Part shown: positions 9,523 to 17,785 of the stretch, one piece after another
Numbering within the stretch: position 1 is the first letter of the stretch
How the letters are laid out: the number at the start of each line of letters is the position of its first letter
Origin: Nocardiopsis coralli
Lineage (GTDB): Bacteria; Actinomycetota; Actinomycetes; Streptosporangiales; Streptosporangiaceae
Reading direction: 5' to 3'
Assembly: GCF_014892575.1 (NCBI RefSeq)
Contig: NZ_JADBGI010000017.1
Span: 1 to 64,000 of the forward strand
Length of the DNA: 64,000 nt
Notes under the pieces: generated by a model
What the model was told of the DNA's origin: nothing
The model's database searches: none
Seen by the model: the letters and a program-made list of their open reading frames with translations, nothing else
Position numbers and translations under genes: made by a program

Positions 9523-10354
9523 CCCGGACCCGGAATGTTCCGGGGGCCGTCCCGAAAAGCGTCCCGCGGGCTGCTCCTGAGGGCCTTCCGGCCCCGGTCT
9601 GCAATCCCGCTCCGGGTTCGATCCTGGGCTCCGTGCCGAGTTCCGTCGCGGGTTCTCCGCCGCGTTCCGCACCGGGCTCTTTTCGGGCTTCCGTTCCGAC
9701 CCCAGAGCACGAGCCGGAACCAGCTCCGAGGTCGGAACCAGCTCCGAGGGCGGAGCCGGCCCCGATCCAGATCCCGACACCGGTTCCGAGCCCGGGTCGC
9801 GTCCCGCCACACCTGATCCCCGTTCCTTCCACAATCCGCATTCGTTTCCACGGACCCCGCCCGGGCCTACGGGTGGGGTCCGTTGTCGTGGGGTTGGGTC
9901 CTGCAGTTCCGCCTTCGTGGCCTTCGTGGCCTTCACGGTCTCCGTAGCCTCCGTGGGCTTCGTGGGTTCCGAGACCTTCGGGGCCTTCGGGGCCTTCGAG
10001 GCTCGTCCGGCCGCGCTGGCCTCGTTCGATCTCTGGGGGTTTACGCACCATCACACTGTGTCCACACTTCTTTCTGCCCCGGTCAAGGCGGGATCCACAC
10101 CATCGAACTCCTGGTCGGACGGGCAGAAACGCGGCCCGGGGCGGTGGCCGTGCGGTGGACGTCGGGATTTTGCGAACTCCGAGCGGGAACTCATCCGACA
10201 CCGCACGCATCGGAGCTAACCAAGAAGGACAAGAAGCCAACGTCGACCAGCAAGCTAGAAACACTGTGTTGGGTTCGGCGTGGCTCGTCGAGATGACTGA
10301 CGGCCGAATGCGGACCCCTGACCCCCGGTCCGTCCTCGACACCGAGTGGGAGAC
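9523..10354. repeat. Intergenic stretch with degenerate 9-10-nt repeats
   Basis: No gene seen. The block at 9680-9790 repeats ccgagg/ggaacc-type words. The block at 9895-10015 repeats variants of ccttcgtgg about a dozen times with period 9-10. A similar block precedes the third copy of the envelope module at 26239. The 330 bp directly before the lipoprotein gene is less repetitive and should hold its promoter. Confidence 0.6.
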
Positions 10355-11482
10355 ATGGACACCAACGAAGAACACACGCCCCCTGGAACCCTCCCCCTGC
10401 GTCTGCTCGCCCTCGGCAGCGCGTTCGTGCTCCTCACAGCCGGCTGCGGGCTCGTCGGAGACAACTCCGAAAACCCCGGCGAGGGCGGAGACGACGGCGG
10501 AGAGGAGGCCGCAGGGAACGGCGAGGGCGGCTCCGAGCTTCCCGTCAGCTCGACCACCACTTCCTCCGAGTACGGACCGGACCTGGAGATCGAGGTTCGG
10601 GCACTCGAGACCGTCGGGGACGGGATCCTGCGCCTGACCGTAGGCGTGGGCAACCACGGCCACGACGACATCGGAAGTTTCCGGGTCCTGGAGAACAAGG
10701 ACATCGGCGACAAGGACATCTCCGGTATCAGCCTCCTGGATCCCTCCACCGAACTACAGCACCTGCCATTCACCCTGTCCTCCGACGGCACATGCCACTG
10801 CGGCGGCCTGGAGGACGGCGTCGAGGCCGGCACGTTCGAAGAGGCATGGGTGACCTTTCCCGCGCCCGAAGGCGGGGCCGAGTCCCTCACGGTGCTGACC
10901 CCCACCACGGCGCCCTTCCCCGCGGTCCCCGTGTCCGAGGGCGAAGAGATCCAGGACCCGGGCTTGGAGGAGCCGGTGCTCCTCGAACTGCGCGACATCT
11001 CCGACGAGATGGTCGGGGACGGGCCGGAGAACGAGGACGGCTCCGAAGGCTCGGACGAGGACTCCGATGGAGGCAACGGCGACGGCGGCGACCGCGACGG
11101 TTCCGACGGGCTGGAGCGCAACGAGACCGACGACGAGATCAGCTACGACATCTCTTCGGACGTCCTGTTCGCCACCAACAGCAGCAACCTCGGCGACGAC
11201 GCCGAACAGACCCTGGAACAGGTCGCCCAGGACATCGACGACGCCGGGATCGAGACCGTGCACATCGACGGCCACACCGACGACACCGGCAACGACGGGG
11301 TCAACGAACCGCTGTCACAGGACCGCGCCGACGCGGTCGAGGACCTGCTCGACGAGCTCGTGGACAGCAGCGGCGTCGATTACGAGTCCGAGGGGCACGG
11401 GTCCGCCGACCCCGTCTCCGACAACGACACCGACGAAGGCCGCGCGGAGAACCGCCGCGTAACCATCACCCTGGACAAGTGA
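10355..11482 (+). CDS. OmpA-domain lipoprotein with CxC domain (module copy 1)
   Basis: A predicted surface lipoprotein of 375 residues. The signal peptide ends in the lipobox LTAGC (Cys at about 30). A Gly/Glu linker follows, then a beta-rich domain (about 60-210) with the conserved CHC pair, then an acidic Asp/Gly/Ser linker, then an OmpA-like peptidoglycan-binding domain (about 255-375). The latter has a DGHTDDTG motif and an LSQDRADAV helix. OmpA domains hold proteins to the cell wall. ATG 10355 matches the paralogue start at 12362, and 20 nt upstream is also conserved. It is followed after 11 nt by its secreted partner gene. Confidence 0.88.
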   Translation: MDTNEEHTPPGTLPLRLLALGSAFVLLTAGCGLVGDNSENPGEGGDDGGEEAAGNGEGGSELPVSSTTTSSEYGPDLEIEVRALETVGDGILRLTVGVGNHGHDDIGSFRVLENKDIGDKDISGISLLDPSTELQHLPFTLSSDGTCHCGGLEDGVEAGTFEEAWVTFPAPEGGAESLTVLTPTTAPFPAVPVSEGEEIQDPGLEEPVLLELRDISDEMVGDGPENEDGSEGSDEDSDGGNGDGGDRDGSDGLERNETDDEISYDISSDVLFATNSSNLGDDAEQTLEQVAQDIDDAGIETVHIDGHTDDTGNDGVNEPLSQDRADAVEDLLDELVDSSGVDYESEGHGSADPVSDNDTDEGRAENRRVTITLDK

Positions 11483-11493
11483 GGACACCAGCG

Positions 11494-12063
11494 ATGAGCA
11501 CGCAACAGACCCCCCGCCAAGAATCCGTGCAGGGTCCGCGCCCCACCCGCACGCTCGTCCTGGGCACGGCCGCGGCCCTGGCCCTGGCCCTCGTACCCGT
11601 CAGCGCCGGGGCCACCGAATCGGACGCGCCCTCCTCCGCCGACCTGGAGGTCTTGGGCAGCTCCGAGGGGACCGGCGAGGACACCGCAGACATGGTCGCG
11701 GAGGTCAACGAAGTCTCCCGCCACCCCTCCGGCGGTTTCGTGAGCGTGGTCTACAGCATCTCCAACAACGGGACCGACGGCGTGCACATGGGAACGACGC
11801 TCGACTCGGACGGCGACTACAGCAGCTCTGCCCTCGCCGGGGTCACCCTGGCCGACCAGGGCGGAGCGACCCGCTACCACCCCTTGATGAACGCCGAGAC
11901 CGAATGCATCTGCACGGTGACGCACGGGAACTCGGCCGAGAACCGGATCGACCCCAACGAGACCTACACCTACTGGGCGCTCTACAAGGTTCCCGACGAG
12001 GTGGAGAGCGTGGACGTGGAGATCCCCGAGTTCGGCGAGATCACCGACGTGGCGATGGGCTGA
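11494..12063 (+). CDS. Secreted CxC-domain protein (module copy 1)
   Basis: A 189-residue exported protein with no recognised named family. The signal peptide is hydrophobic around residues 22-45 and ends near SAGA. The mature part carries the same pattern as the middle domain of the lipoprotein gene before it: an E-V-x-E-V-S segment, FVSVVYSISNNG, LAGVTL, RYHPL, a CIC pair, YWALYKVP and a VESVDVEIPEF tail. The start is ATG 11494 with GAGGACACC upstream, 11 nt after the lipoprotein stop. The two are probably co-transcribed and may form a complex outside the membrane; that is inference. Confidence 0.82.
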   Translation: MSTQQTPRQESVQGPRPTRTLVLGTAAALALALVPVSAGATESDAPSSADLEVLGSSEGTGEDTADMVAEVNEVSRHPSGGFVSVVYSISNNGTDGVHMGTTLDSDGDYSSSALAGVTLADQGGATRYHPLMNAETECICTVTHGNSAENRIDPNETYTYWALYKVPDEVESVDVEIPEFGEITDVAMG

Positions 12064-12070
12064 GTCGGGT

Positions 12071-12114
12071 GGAGCGCGCGCCCGAGAGCCCCGGTGCCCG
12101 GGCGCGCAGGCTCC
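12071..12114. terminator. Hairpin terminator after module copy 1
   Basis: GCGCGCCCG (12076-12084) pairs with CGGGCGCGC (12099-12107), and an outer GGAGC pairs with GCTCC. There is no U-tract, as is usual for actinobacterial hairpins. It starts 8 nt after the stop codon of the secreted partner gene. Confidence 0.6.
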
Positions 12115-12361
12115 CCCACCCCGTGTCGCGCTGCGCCCCCGGGCGGGCGCGCAGTGAACGCGGGCCCGGTCGTTCCGCCGTCCGGGGCGGCACGTGAGCC
12201 CGCCGGTACGGGATCGGGGAGCCCCTCCGAAAACTCCGAACGCGCGCTGCATCGGAGAGACAAGCGGGGAAGAGCGGCGAAAGACCGTCAGCGCACCGAA
12301 CACGGAGAACAGCCCCGACGGGCCCATGAACCCCGGTCCGTCCCCGATACGAGCGGGAGAC

Positions 12362-13483
12362 ATGGACACCAACGAAGAACACACACACTCCAGGACCACC
12401 CCCTTGCGCCTGCTCGCCCTCGGCAGCGCGTTCGTGCTCCTCACAGCCGGCTGCGGGCTCGTCGGCAACAATTCCGGGGAGTCCGGCGGGGACGAGAGCG
12501 GAGAGGCCTCCGAGAACGGCGACAACGGCGATGGAGCCGAGGGCGCCGGCGGTGGGACCGCCGAACTGCCCGTCAGCACCACCGTCGTCGCGCACGACGA
12601 CTACGAGCTCGAGCTGGAGGTGCGCGCCCTCGAACGCATCGGCGACGGGGTGCTGCGCCTGACCATGGGCGTGCACAACCACTCCGACGACGACGTGGGG
12701 ACACTGCACGGCATGTACGACCGCGACTTCGGCGGCGGGGACCTGTCCGGGATGACGCTGCTCGACGCCGAGGAGCAGAAGCACCACGTCGCGTTCTCCA
12801 CCGCGGGTGAGGACGACTGCTACTGCGGCGGGCTCGACGACGGCATCGAGGCCGGGACCGTGGAAGAGGCGTGGGTGACCTTCCCCGAGCCGACCGGGGG
12901 CGCGGAGAGCATGTCGGTGCTGACGCGTATCGCGCCGCCGTTCCACAACATCCCCATCAGCGACGGCGAGGAGACCGACCACCCCGACCTGAACGAGCCT
13001 GTGGTGCTGGACCTGCAGGAGAACGTCGACGAGCTGGCCGGCGGTGCCGGGGACGACAGCGAGGGCGACGGGGACGGCGATGGTGACAGTGACGGGGATG
13101 GCTCCGAGGGGCTGGAGCGGAGCGAGACCGACGACGAGATCAGCTACGACATCTCCTCGGACGTGCTGTTCGCCACCGACAGCGCCAACCTGAACGACGA
13201 CGCCGAGCAGTCCCTCGAGCAGGTCGCCGAGGACATCGACGACGCCGGGATCGAGACCGTGCACATCGACGGCCACACCGACAACACCGGCAACGACGCG
13301 GTGAACGAGCCGCTGTCGCAGGACCGGGCCGAGGCGGTGGAGGAGCTGCTGGCCGAGCTCGTGGACAGCGGGGACGTGGAGTGGGAGGTCGAGGGACACG
13401 GGTCGGCCGACCCCGTGGCCGAGAACGACTCCGAGGACGGGCGGGAGCAGAACCGCCGGGTGACGATCACGTTGGACAAGTGA
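12362..13483 (+). CDS. OmpA-domain lipoprotein with CxC domain (module copy 2)
   Basis: A paralogue of the lipoprotein at 10355, 373 residues, with the same order of parts. The signal peptide has a lipobox LTAGC, followed by a Gly/Asp linker, a CxC domain with a CYC pair, an acidic linker, and an OmpA domain with DGHTDNTG and LSQDRAEAV. The first 12 residues and about 20 nt of upstream DNA are nearly identical to copy 1, so this is a recent tandem duplication. A longer in-frame reading from 12194 exists, but the conserved MDTNEEHT start decides for ATG 12362. GGGAG lies just upstream. Confidence 0.88.
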   Translation: MDTNEEHTHSRTTPLRLLALGSAFVLLTAGCGLVGNNSGESGGDESGEASENGDNGDGAEGAGGGTAELPVSTTVVAHDDYELELEVRALERIGDGVLRLTMGVHNHSDDDVGTLHGMYDRDFGGGDLSGMTLLDAEEQKHHVAFSTAGEDDCYCGGLDDGIEAGTVEEAWVTFPEPTGGAESMSVLTRIAPPFHNIPISDGEETDHPDLNEPVVLDLQENVDELAGGAGDDSEGDGDGDGDSDGDGSEGLERSETDDEISYDISSDVLFATDSANLNDDAEQSLEQVAEDIDDAGIETVHIDGHTDNTGNDAVNEPLSQDRAEAVEELLAELVDSGDVEWEVEGHGSADPVAENDSEDGREQNRRVTITLDK

Positions 13484-13499
13484 GGCTCGGCTGCGTCGA

Positions 13500-13582
13500 G
13501 ACATCAAGCGCGATGCCTGAAGCCCGAAGCCTGAAGCCCGCGACGTGAAGCATGAAGCGTGAAGCAAGTGAGGACTGCACCT
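13500..13582 (+). repeat. Degenerate cctgaagc repeats
   Basis: Between the lipoprotein and its partner gene the sequence runs through about seven variants of cctgaagc or gtgaagc. The last one merges into GTGAGGA, the ribosome site of the next gene. Confidence 0.6.
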
Positions 13583-14215
13583 ATGCGTAGTGAAGACACC
13601 CCGATCCCCACCCCCATCACCAGCACGGAGGGCACGTCCCGAGGCGGCGCTCGCCTGAGCGCGCGCCTGGGTACGCGCGTAAGTGCGCGCCGGACCGGCT
13701 TCCTGGCCGTGGGCGCGGCCGGGGCCCTGCTCCTGGCGCTGACGCCCGTCCAGGCCTCCGCCGCGCCTTCGGCGTCTTCCGCGCCTTCCGCCCCCGCCGA
13801 GCTGGAGGCCCTCGCCAGCGCGCAGGGCACCAGCGACGACACCATGGACGCGGTCGTCGAGGTCAACGAGGTCTCGCGCGACGCGAGCGGCCAGTACGCG
13901 ACGGTCGTGTACACGATCGAGTACGACGGCTCCGACGACCTCTACCTGGGCAACGTGCTCACGCCCGGGGACTACGGCATGTTCGACCTGGCCGGCGTCT
14001 CCCTGGTCGATGCGGGCAACATGAAGTACCGCCCGCTGACCGACGCCGACGACAGGTGCCTGTGCTCGGAGCGCCTCGGTTCCAGCGTCACCGACCGGTT
14101 GGAGTCCGGGGAGTCGGTGAGTTACTGGGCGATGTATCCGCTGGAGGAGGGGGTCGAGAGCGTGGATGTCGACGTGCCCGAGTTCGGCGAGATCACGGAT
14201 GTGCCCGTGAGCTGA
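13583..14215 (+). CDS. Secreted CxC-domain protein (module copy 2)
   Basis: A paralogue of the protein at 11494, 210 residues. A long basic n-region (Arg-rich, about 15-40) precedes a hydrophobic signal segment (FLAVGAAGALLLAL) and an Ala-rich cleavage region. The mature part has EVNEVSR, YATVVYTI, LAGVSLVD, a CLC pair, YWAMYPL and VESVDVDVPEFGEITDV. The start is ATG 13583, since GTGAGGA lies 9 nt upstream. An in-frame GTG at 13559 is less well supported. Function unknown; it pairs with the lipoprotein gene before it. Confidence 0.8.
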   Translation: MRSEDTPIPTPITSTEGTSRGGARLSARLGTRVSARRTGFLAVGAAGALLLALTPVQASAAPSASSAPSAPAELEALASAQGTSDDTMDAVVEVNEVSRDASGQYATVVYTIEYDGSDDLYLGNVLTPGDYGMFDLAGVSLVDAGNMKYRPLTDADDRCLCSERLGSSVTDRLESGESVSYWAMYPLEEGVESVDVDVPEFGEITDVPVS

Positions 14216-14243
14216 GTGGGCCGACCAGGCCAGGCCCCATCCG

Positions 14244-14302
14244 CGGGGATCTTGCCACCAGAGCCGATTTCGGCGCTGAAACTGGCTCCAGTAAGATCCC
14301 CG
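14244..14302. repeat. 59-nt palindromic element
   Basis: CGGGGATCTT (14244-14253) is matched perfectly by AAGATCCCCG (14293-14302), and the arms continue imperfectly to GAGCC (14261-14265) and GGCTC (14284-14288). The element begins 29 nt after the stop of the preceding gene. It may be a terminator, or the paired ends of a small mobile or MITE-like element. Confidence 0.6.
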
Positions 14303-14307
14303 AACTC

Positions 14308-14496
14308 TCGCGCGGCGATGCGATCCCCCGGCTCGCGGTCGGGCGGGTCGTGGTCCTCGCCGCCGAGCCAGTGGTTCCAGATGCGGACGGAGTGGGCCTG
14401 GGAGGTGTCGACGTGGAAAGGGGGGAGCGGACCCGCGCCGCCCCTGGAAAGCAAACGCGGATCCGCACTACCGGAAGGCCCCGGCCAGCCGGTCAC
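14308..14496 (-). pseudogene. Remnant of DUF574-type SAM-dependent methyltransferase
   Basis: On the minus strand a short reading carries DTSQAHSVRIWNHWLGGEDH followed by DREPGDRIA. This is the hallmark N-terminus of the actinobacterial methyltransferase family PF04672 (DUF574), normally about 270 residues. Only some 35 recognisable residues (about 14311-14420) remain before the reading runs into unrelated sequence and the 59-nt palindrome. The methyltransferase core is missing, so it is non-functional. Confidence 0.65.
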
Positions 14497-14560
14497 GAAC
14501 GGCCGGTTGGGGCCTTCACCGAGAACCGGGAATCACACCCCCGGCATCAGGTAGGCGCCG

Positions 14561-14719
14561 TCAGCATTCGGCACTGTAGAACGACTCGTTGTTCATCGTG
14601 GCCCGCTTCGCGTTCGCGCGAGCCCAGTACCCTGCGTCCGCTTCGTCGCGCACAACGGTCTCACCAGACGCGGTCGCGCCGTGGCAGGCGTCCGGCCCGG
14701 AAGGCTTGGTCGGAGACAT
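14561..14719 (-). pseudogene. Lactococcin-972-like bacteriocin C-terminus, truncated
   Basis: A 52-codon reading starting at ATG 14719 and ending at 14561. Its second half contains ADAGYWARANAKRATMNNES followed by FYSAEC. The AG-x-WA-x-A spacing and the final SFY match the end of lactococcin 972 as I recall it (RAGVWAKA... then SFYYNFW). The first 19 codons overlap the end of the ABC ATPase gene in another frame. A signal peptide and the usual WSNYYH-like centre are absent, so the gene seems to have lost its 5' half. It lies beside an exporter of exactly the family linked to this bacteriocin, which supports the call. A functional short peptide is possible but unlikely. Confidence 0.5.
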
Positions 14720-15335
14720 CGAAGACGTCGTCGCAGGCCTGCGTAACGCTCGTGACGTGGGTAGCGATGACCACAGCGCAACCGCTCCGGGCCATCTCGC
14801 CCAACACGTCCATGACCATGGACGTGTTGGCCTCGTCCAGAGCCCCGGTCGGTTCGTCGGCCAGCACGACCGATGGATTTTTCACCATCAGCCGCGCCAG
14901 GGCGACCCGCTGTTGTTCACCACCCGACAGGTGGTGCACGGTCTCTTTCTCCCGACCGCCCAGGCCTACCCGCTCCAGGGCCGCGGAGCGCTCAGCAACG
15001 TCAGCTCTGCGTGCGACTTCGAGGTTGGCCCGCACCGTGGCGTTGTCGATCAGCGCATAGTCCTGGAACAGGTAGCCCAGGTGGTCACGGCGGAACCGGC
15101 GCCGCCGCCCCGGCCAGCTTGCGGCCAAGTCGCGGCCTTCGAACACGATGCGCCCGCGCGTAGGCGGTTCGAGCAAGCCCAAACAGTTGAGCAGGGTGGT
15201 CTTACCGGTCCCGCTCGCGCCGACCAGAGCCAACATTCGTCCGCCGTGCACGGTCAGGTCCAGGTCACGCCACAGGTGACGCTCCCCGAAGGACTTGGTC
15301 AGGTTTTCGGTCGCGATCATGCTGCTCCGTTTCAT
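14661..15335 (-). CDS. ABC transporter ATP-binding protein, bacteriocin-export type
   Basis: A 224-residue ATPase of the MacB/LolD class, close to the lactococcin-972 exporter group (TIGR03608-like). It has Walker A GASGTGKTT (about 39-47), Q-loop GYLFQDYALIDN (about 86-97), signature LSGGEQQR (about 135-142), Walker B VVLADEP and the H-loop THVTS. It should power the permease encoded just before it. Its ATG overlaps the permease stop as ATGA (15332-15335), indicating translational coupling. The last 15 residues are unlike the family and coincide with the bacteriocin remnant, so the 3' end may have been rearranged. Confidence 0.92.
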   Translation of the reverse strand: MKRSSMIATENLTKSFGERHLWRDLDLTVHGGRMLALVGASGTGKTTLLNCLGLLEPPTRGRIVFEGRDLAASWPGRRRRFRRDHLGYLFQDYALIDNATVRANLEVARRADVAERSAALERVGLGGREKETVHHLSGGEQQRVALARLMVKNPSVVLADEPTGALDEANTSMVMDVLGEMARSGCAVVIATHVTSVTQACDDVFDVSDQAFRAGRLPRRDRVW

Positions 15336-17398
15336 GCCTGGGAAGCTCCGTCACGAATCACGCGGCGGTGTAGAACGGCCAGAGTGAGCACGGTCAAGGC
15401 CAGCGCACCGAGGGCGATGCAGCCGGCCAGGGCGGGGGCGAGCGAGGCTTGGGCGGCCTGGACCGGGTCGAGTCCGCCGTACGAGGTGGCGAGATCGGAC
15501 CTGGCCCGTAGGAAGGACCAACCCACAAAGGCCGAGAGCACCAGGACCTCGGCGATCAGGAACCGTCGGTGCACGGCGAGGAAACACCACCCGCTGATGT
15601 GTCGGGCGAAGATCGTCTGAGCTCGGACACGGACGACGACCAAACAGGTGGCCACGGAGGTCAGCAGTAGAACGACAGCCGCGGCGCCCAGGTTGAGACC
15701 CTCGATGCGTATGTCGGCGACGGTTTCGCCGTACTCGGCAGCTGCGAGGTCTCGGACCGGTTGCACCATGCTGATGTACTCGGCCATCTGTGGATCCTCG
15801 CGCAACCGGTCGGCCACAGCCGGGTCGGGAAAGGCCACTGCATTCTGGGTCATGAAGGTGACATAGCTGCTCTCCGAGAGGACCTGTTCCGAGGGCAGGG
15901 CGATCACGACCGGGTCGCGCACGAGGGGACGGGGGATCATGTCGGCGAAGGATCCGTAGGTGAAGACCTCCTGGCCCGCCGCCAAGGCCTCGGCGGAGAA
16001 CTCAACGCTGCCCGGGTCCTCCTCGTAGATGTCGAACCAGCCACCTGGGCCGTTCGCGTGCAAGTCGTCGACACGCTCGCTCTGGGAGGGCGGAACAAGA
16101 ATGCGCACCTGGTCGTGGTCCTGGTCCTGGTCAGCGGACTCCACGCGTTGGCCGTCCGCAGTGAACAGGTCGTGTTCTTCCAGGTAACGATCGTTGACGA
16201 TGACCGCGTCGAAGCCCTCTTCCGCCGCGGGGTCCTGGGCAGTGTCGAAGCTCGAAGCCTGGGCTGCCAGGACAAGTTCGCCGCGGGCATCGGCCGAGCG
16301 GAGCCACTGTCCCAGCGGTCGGTCGACACCTTCTCCGGCCTCCTGGGCACTCAGAGCACGGGACAGACCCAGCCGCGATGTCTCCTCGGTCTCCGCAAAG
16401 GCAGGCATCGCCGCCTGTTGTTCAGCGGCGCGCTGTGAGGCTGCGACGAAAGCCCCCAGAACGGCCAGGACCAGGACCAGTGCCGGAATGCGGACCAGAT
16501 ACGTGCCCACCACCGTGGAGCGCACCGGAAGTCTGCCCTTGAGCGCCGGGATGAGCGGTGTCAGGTGCACGACGGCCAGAACGGTGGAATGCACGGCCAG
16601 GGCTGCCGCGCTGAAAAGCGCCGTGAACACCAATGCGGTCCGGGTGAACAATGCGATCTGGTTCCAGCCGTTGTAGACCCCCAGCACGGCCAGGGTCACC
16701 GCCGCGACGGCCGGCACCGCCATCGCCCACACTCTGGCCAGGGCCTTGAGGTCTCTGCCCAAGATCGACCAGTAGGAGCGCCCCTGCAGACGGCATACGG
16801 CGTAAGCGGTCGATGCGGTCAGCACCCCGGCCGCCGTTCCCGCAGCGATGACCAGCAGCCCCACCAGCCCCACGCGCGCAACCGGGCCGTCGACCGCGAA
16901 CTCCCAGAGCTGAGCCGCGGAAACACCCTGCTCTTCCTTCAACCCGTGCTGGGACAGAGCGTCGACCAGCGCCGGACCAGCGGCTGGGTCACCGAAGACA
17001 AGGTAGTCGCCCCGTGCGCTGGTGGCTCGGGAGAAGTCCTCGATCGGATGAACCCGAAGTTCCATGAGCCGGCCGAAGGAAGGGTAGCCCTGATCCAGCC
17101 ACTCGGCGTAGGGAGAATCGGCATCGCCTACGGCCAGGTACATGTGGGTCAGCGCGTCGGGCCGGTGCACATCGCGGGCGGCGTAACCGATCGCTGAGTC
17201 GTGCTCTTCGGCGACCTCTTGGACGGTCTCGACCACTTCCGACTGTTGAGCGGATCCCTCGTCCACGGTGATCCAGACCGTTTCAGAGTGCTGGGTGGTC
17301 ATCATCCTCGGTTCCGCACCAGCCAGTGTGAACCCTGCCAAAAGAACGGAGAAAAGAAGAAGTGCGACGTGTGAGAAAAAGAGAACGCGGTTGATCAT
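15332..17398 (-). CDS. FtsX-like permease, bacteriocin-associated integral membrane protein
   Basis: A 688-residue membrane protein with an N-terminal transmembrane segment (VLFFSHVALLLFSVLLAGF). A large extracytoplasmic region follows, then a cluster of segments at about 200-340, a second external domain, and a final cluster at about 560-680. This matches the DUF1430/bacteriocin-associated integral membrane family partnered with lactococcin-972-type ATPases. It is expected to form the export or immunity channel with the overlapping ATPase gene. It starts at ATG 17398 (MINRVLFF). Upstream 180 bp contain no intact bacteriocin gene, although the precursor usually sits there. Confidence 0.87.
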   Translation of the reverse strand: MINRVLFFSHVALLLFSVLLAGFTLAGAEPRMMTTQHSETVWITVDEGSAQQSEVVETVQEVAEEHDSAIGYAARDVHRPDALTHMYLAVGDADSPYAEWLDQGYPSFGRLMELRVHPIEDFSRATSARGDYLVFGDPAAGPALVDALSQHGLKEEQGVSAAQLWEFAVDGPVARVGLVGLLVIAAGTAAGVLTASTAYAVCRLQGRSYWSILGRDLKALARVWAMAVPAVAAVTLAVLGVYNGWNQIALFTRTALVFTALFSAAALAVHSTVLAVVHLTPLIPALKGRLPVRSTVVGTYLVRIPALVLVLAVLGAFVAASQRAAEQQAAMPAFAETEETSRLGLSRALSAQEAGEGVDRPLGQWLRSADARGELVLAAQASSFDTAQDPAAEEGFDAVIVNDRYLEEHDLFTADGQRVESADQDQDHDQVRILVPPSQSERVDDLHANGPGGWFDIYEEDPGSVEFSAEALAAGQEVFTYGSFADMIPRPLVRDPVVIALPSEQVLSESSYVTFMTQNAVAFPDPAVADRLREDPQMAEYISMVQPVRDLAAAEYGETVADIRIEGLNLGAAAVVLLLTSVATCLVVVRVRAQTIFARHISGWCFLAVHRRFLIAEVLVLSAFVGWSFLRARSDLATSYGGLDPVQAAQASLAPALAGCIALGALALTVLTLAVLHRRVIRDGASQA

Positions 17399-17785
17399 AC
17401 CTGTTCTGCAGCGCCCCCTCGGAGCTATCGTCCACCCTGGCCCTTCGGCGCGCCCATTCAGCCCTGAATACCGAAGAGCGCCAGGCCAAGGTAGGGATTT
17501 TGTTCCCCGTTCGCAAGTTCCGGTCGAACAAAGCGAGTGATATGGGAACAGAACCCTAGCCAGATACTCTCCAGATGGTCATGACCAACAGAAACGCACA
17601 GGGCTGCGTCAAGGGTTTCCGGTGGCGCCTCTACCGACCCAGAAAGACTCTCACTGCGAAAGCCAAAAAAGAAACCCATTCACGGCGCACACCGAAGAAC
17701 GTGCATTCGCGCCCGGAAAACGCCTTCATATCACCGAAGCATCTGCGCTCAATAATGACGCGCAATGCGCCTCCGGATCGAGACG
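17399..17785. other. Gene-free stretch upstream of the exporter
   Basis: No gene is supported. The stretch is AT-richer than its surroundings (about 17560-17760), with short open readings on both strands that lack domains. It probably contains the promoter of the exporter pair. No lactococcin-like signature such as YYH or AGxWA was found here. Confidence 0.55.

Noticed and set aside
9350-10663. 437-codon minus-strand reading
   Set aside because: Overlaps the GntR gene, a repeat block and the start of the lipoprotein gene; low complexity.
14244-14302. Insertion sequence at the palindrome
   Set aside because: No transposase fragment or flanking duplication is visible. Only a palindromic element can be claimed.
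17399-17785. Intact lactococcin-972 precursor upstream of the exporter
   Set aside because: All three minus-strand frames were read; none shows a signal peptide with the YYH or AGxWA signature.
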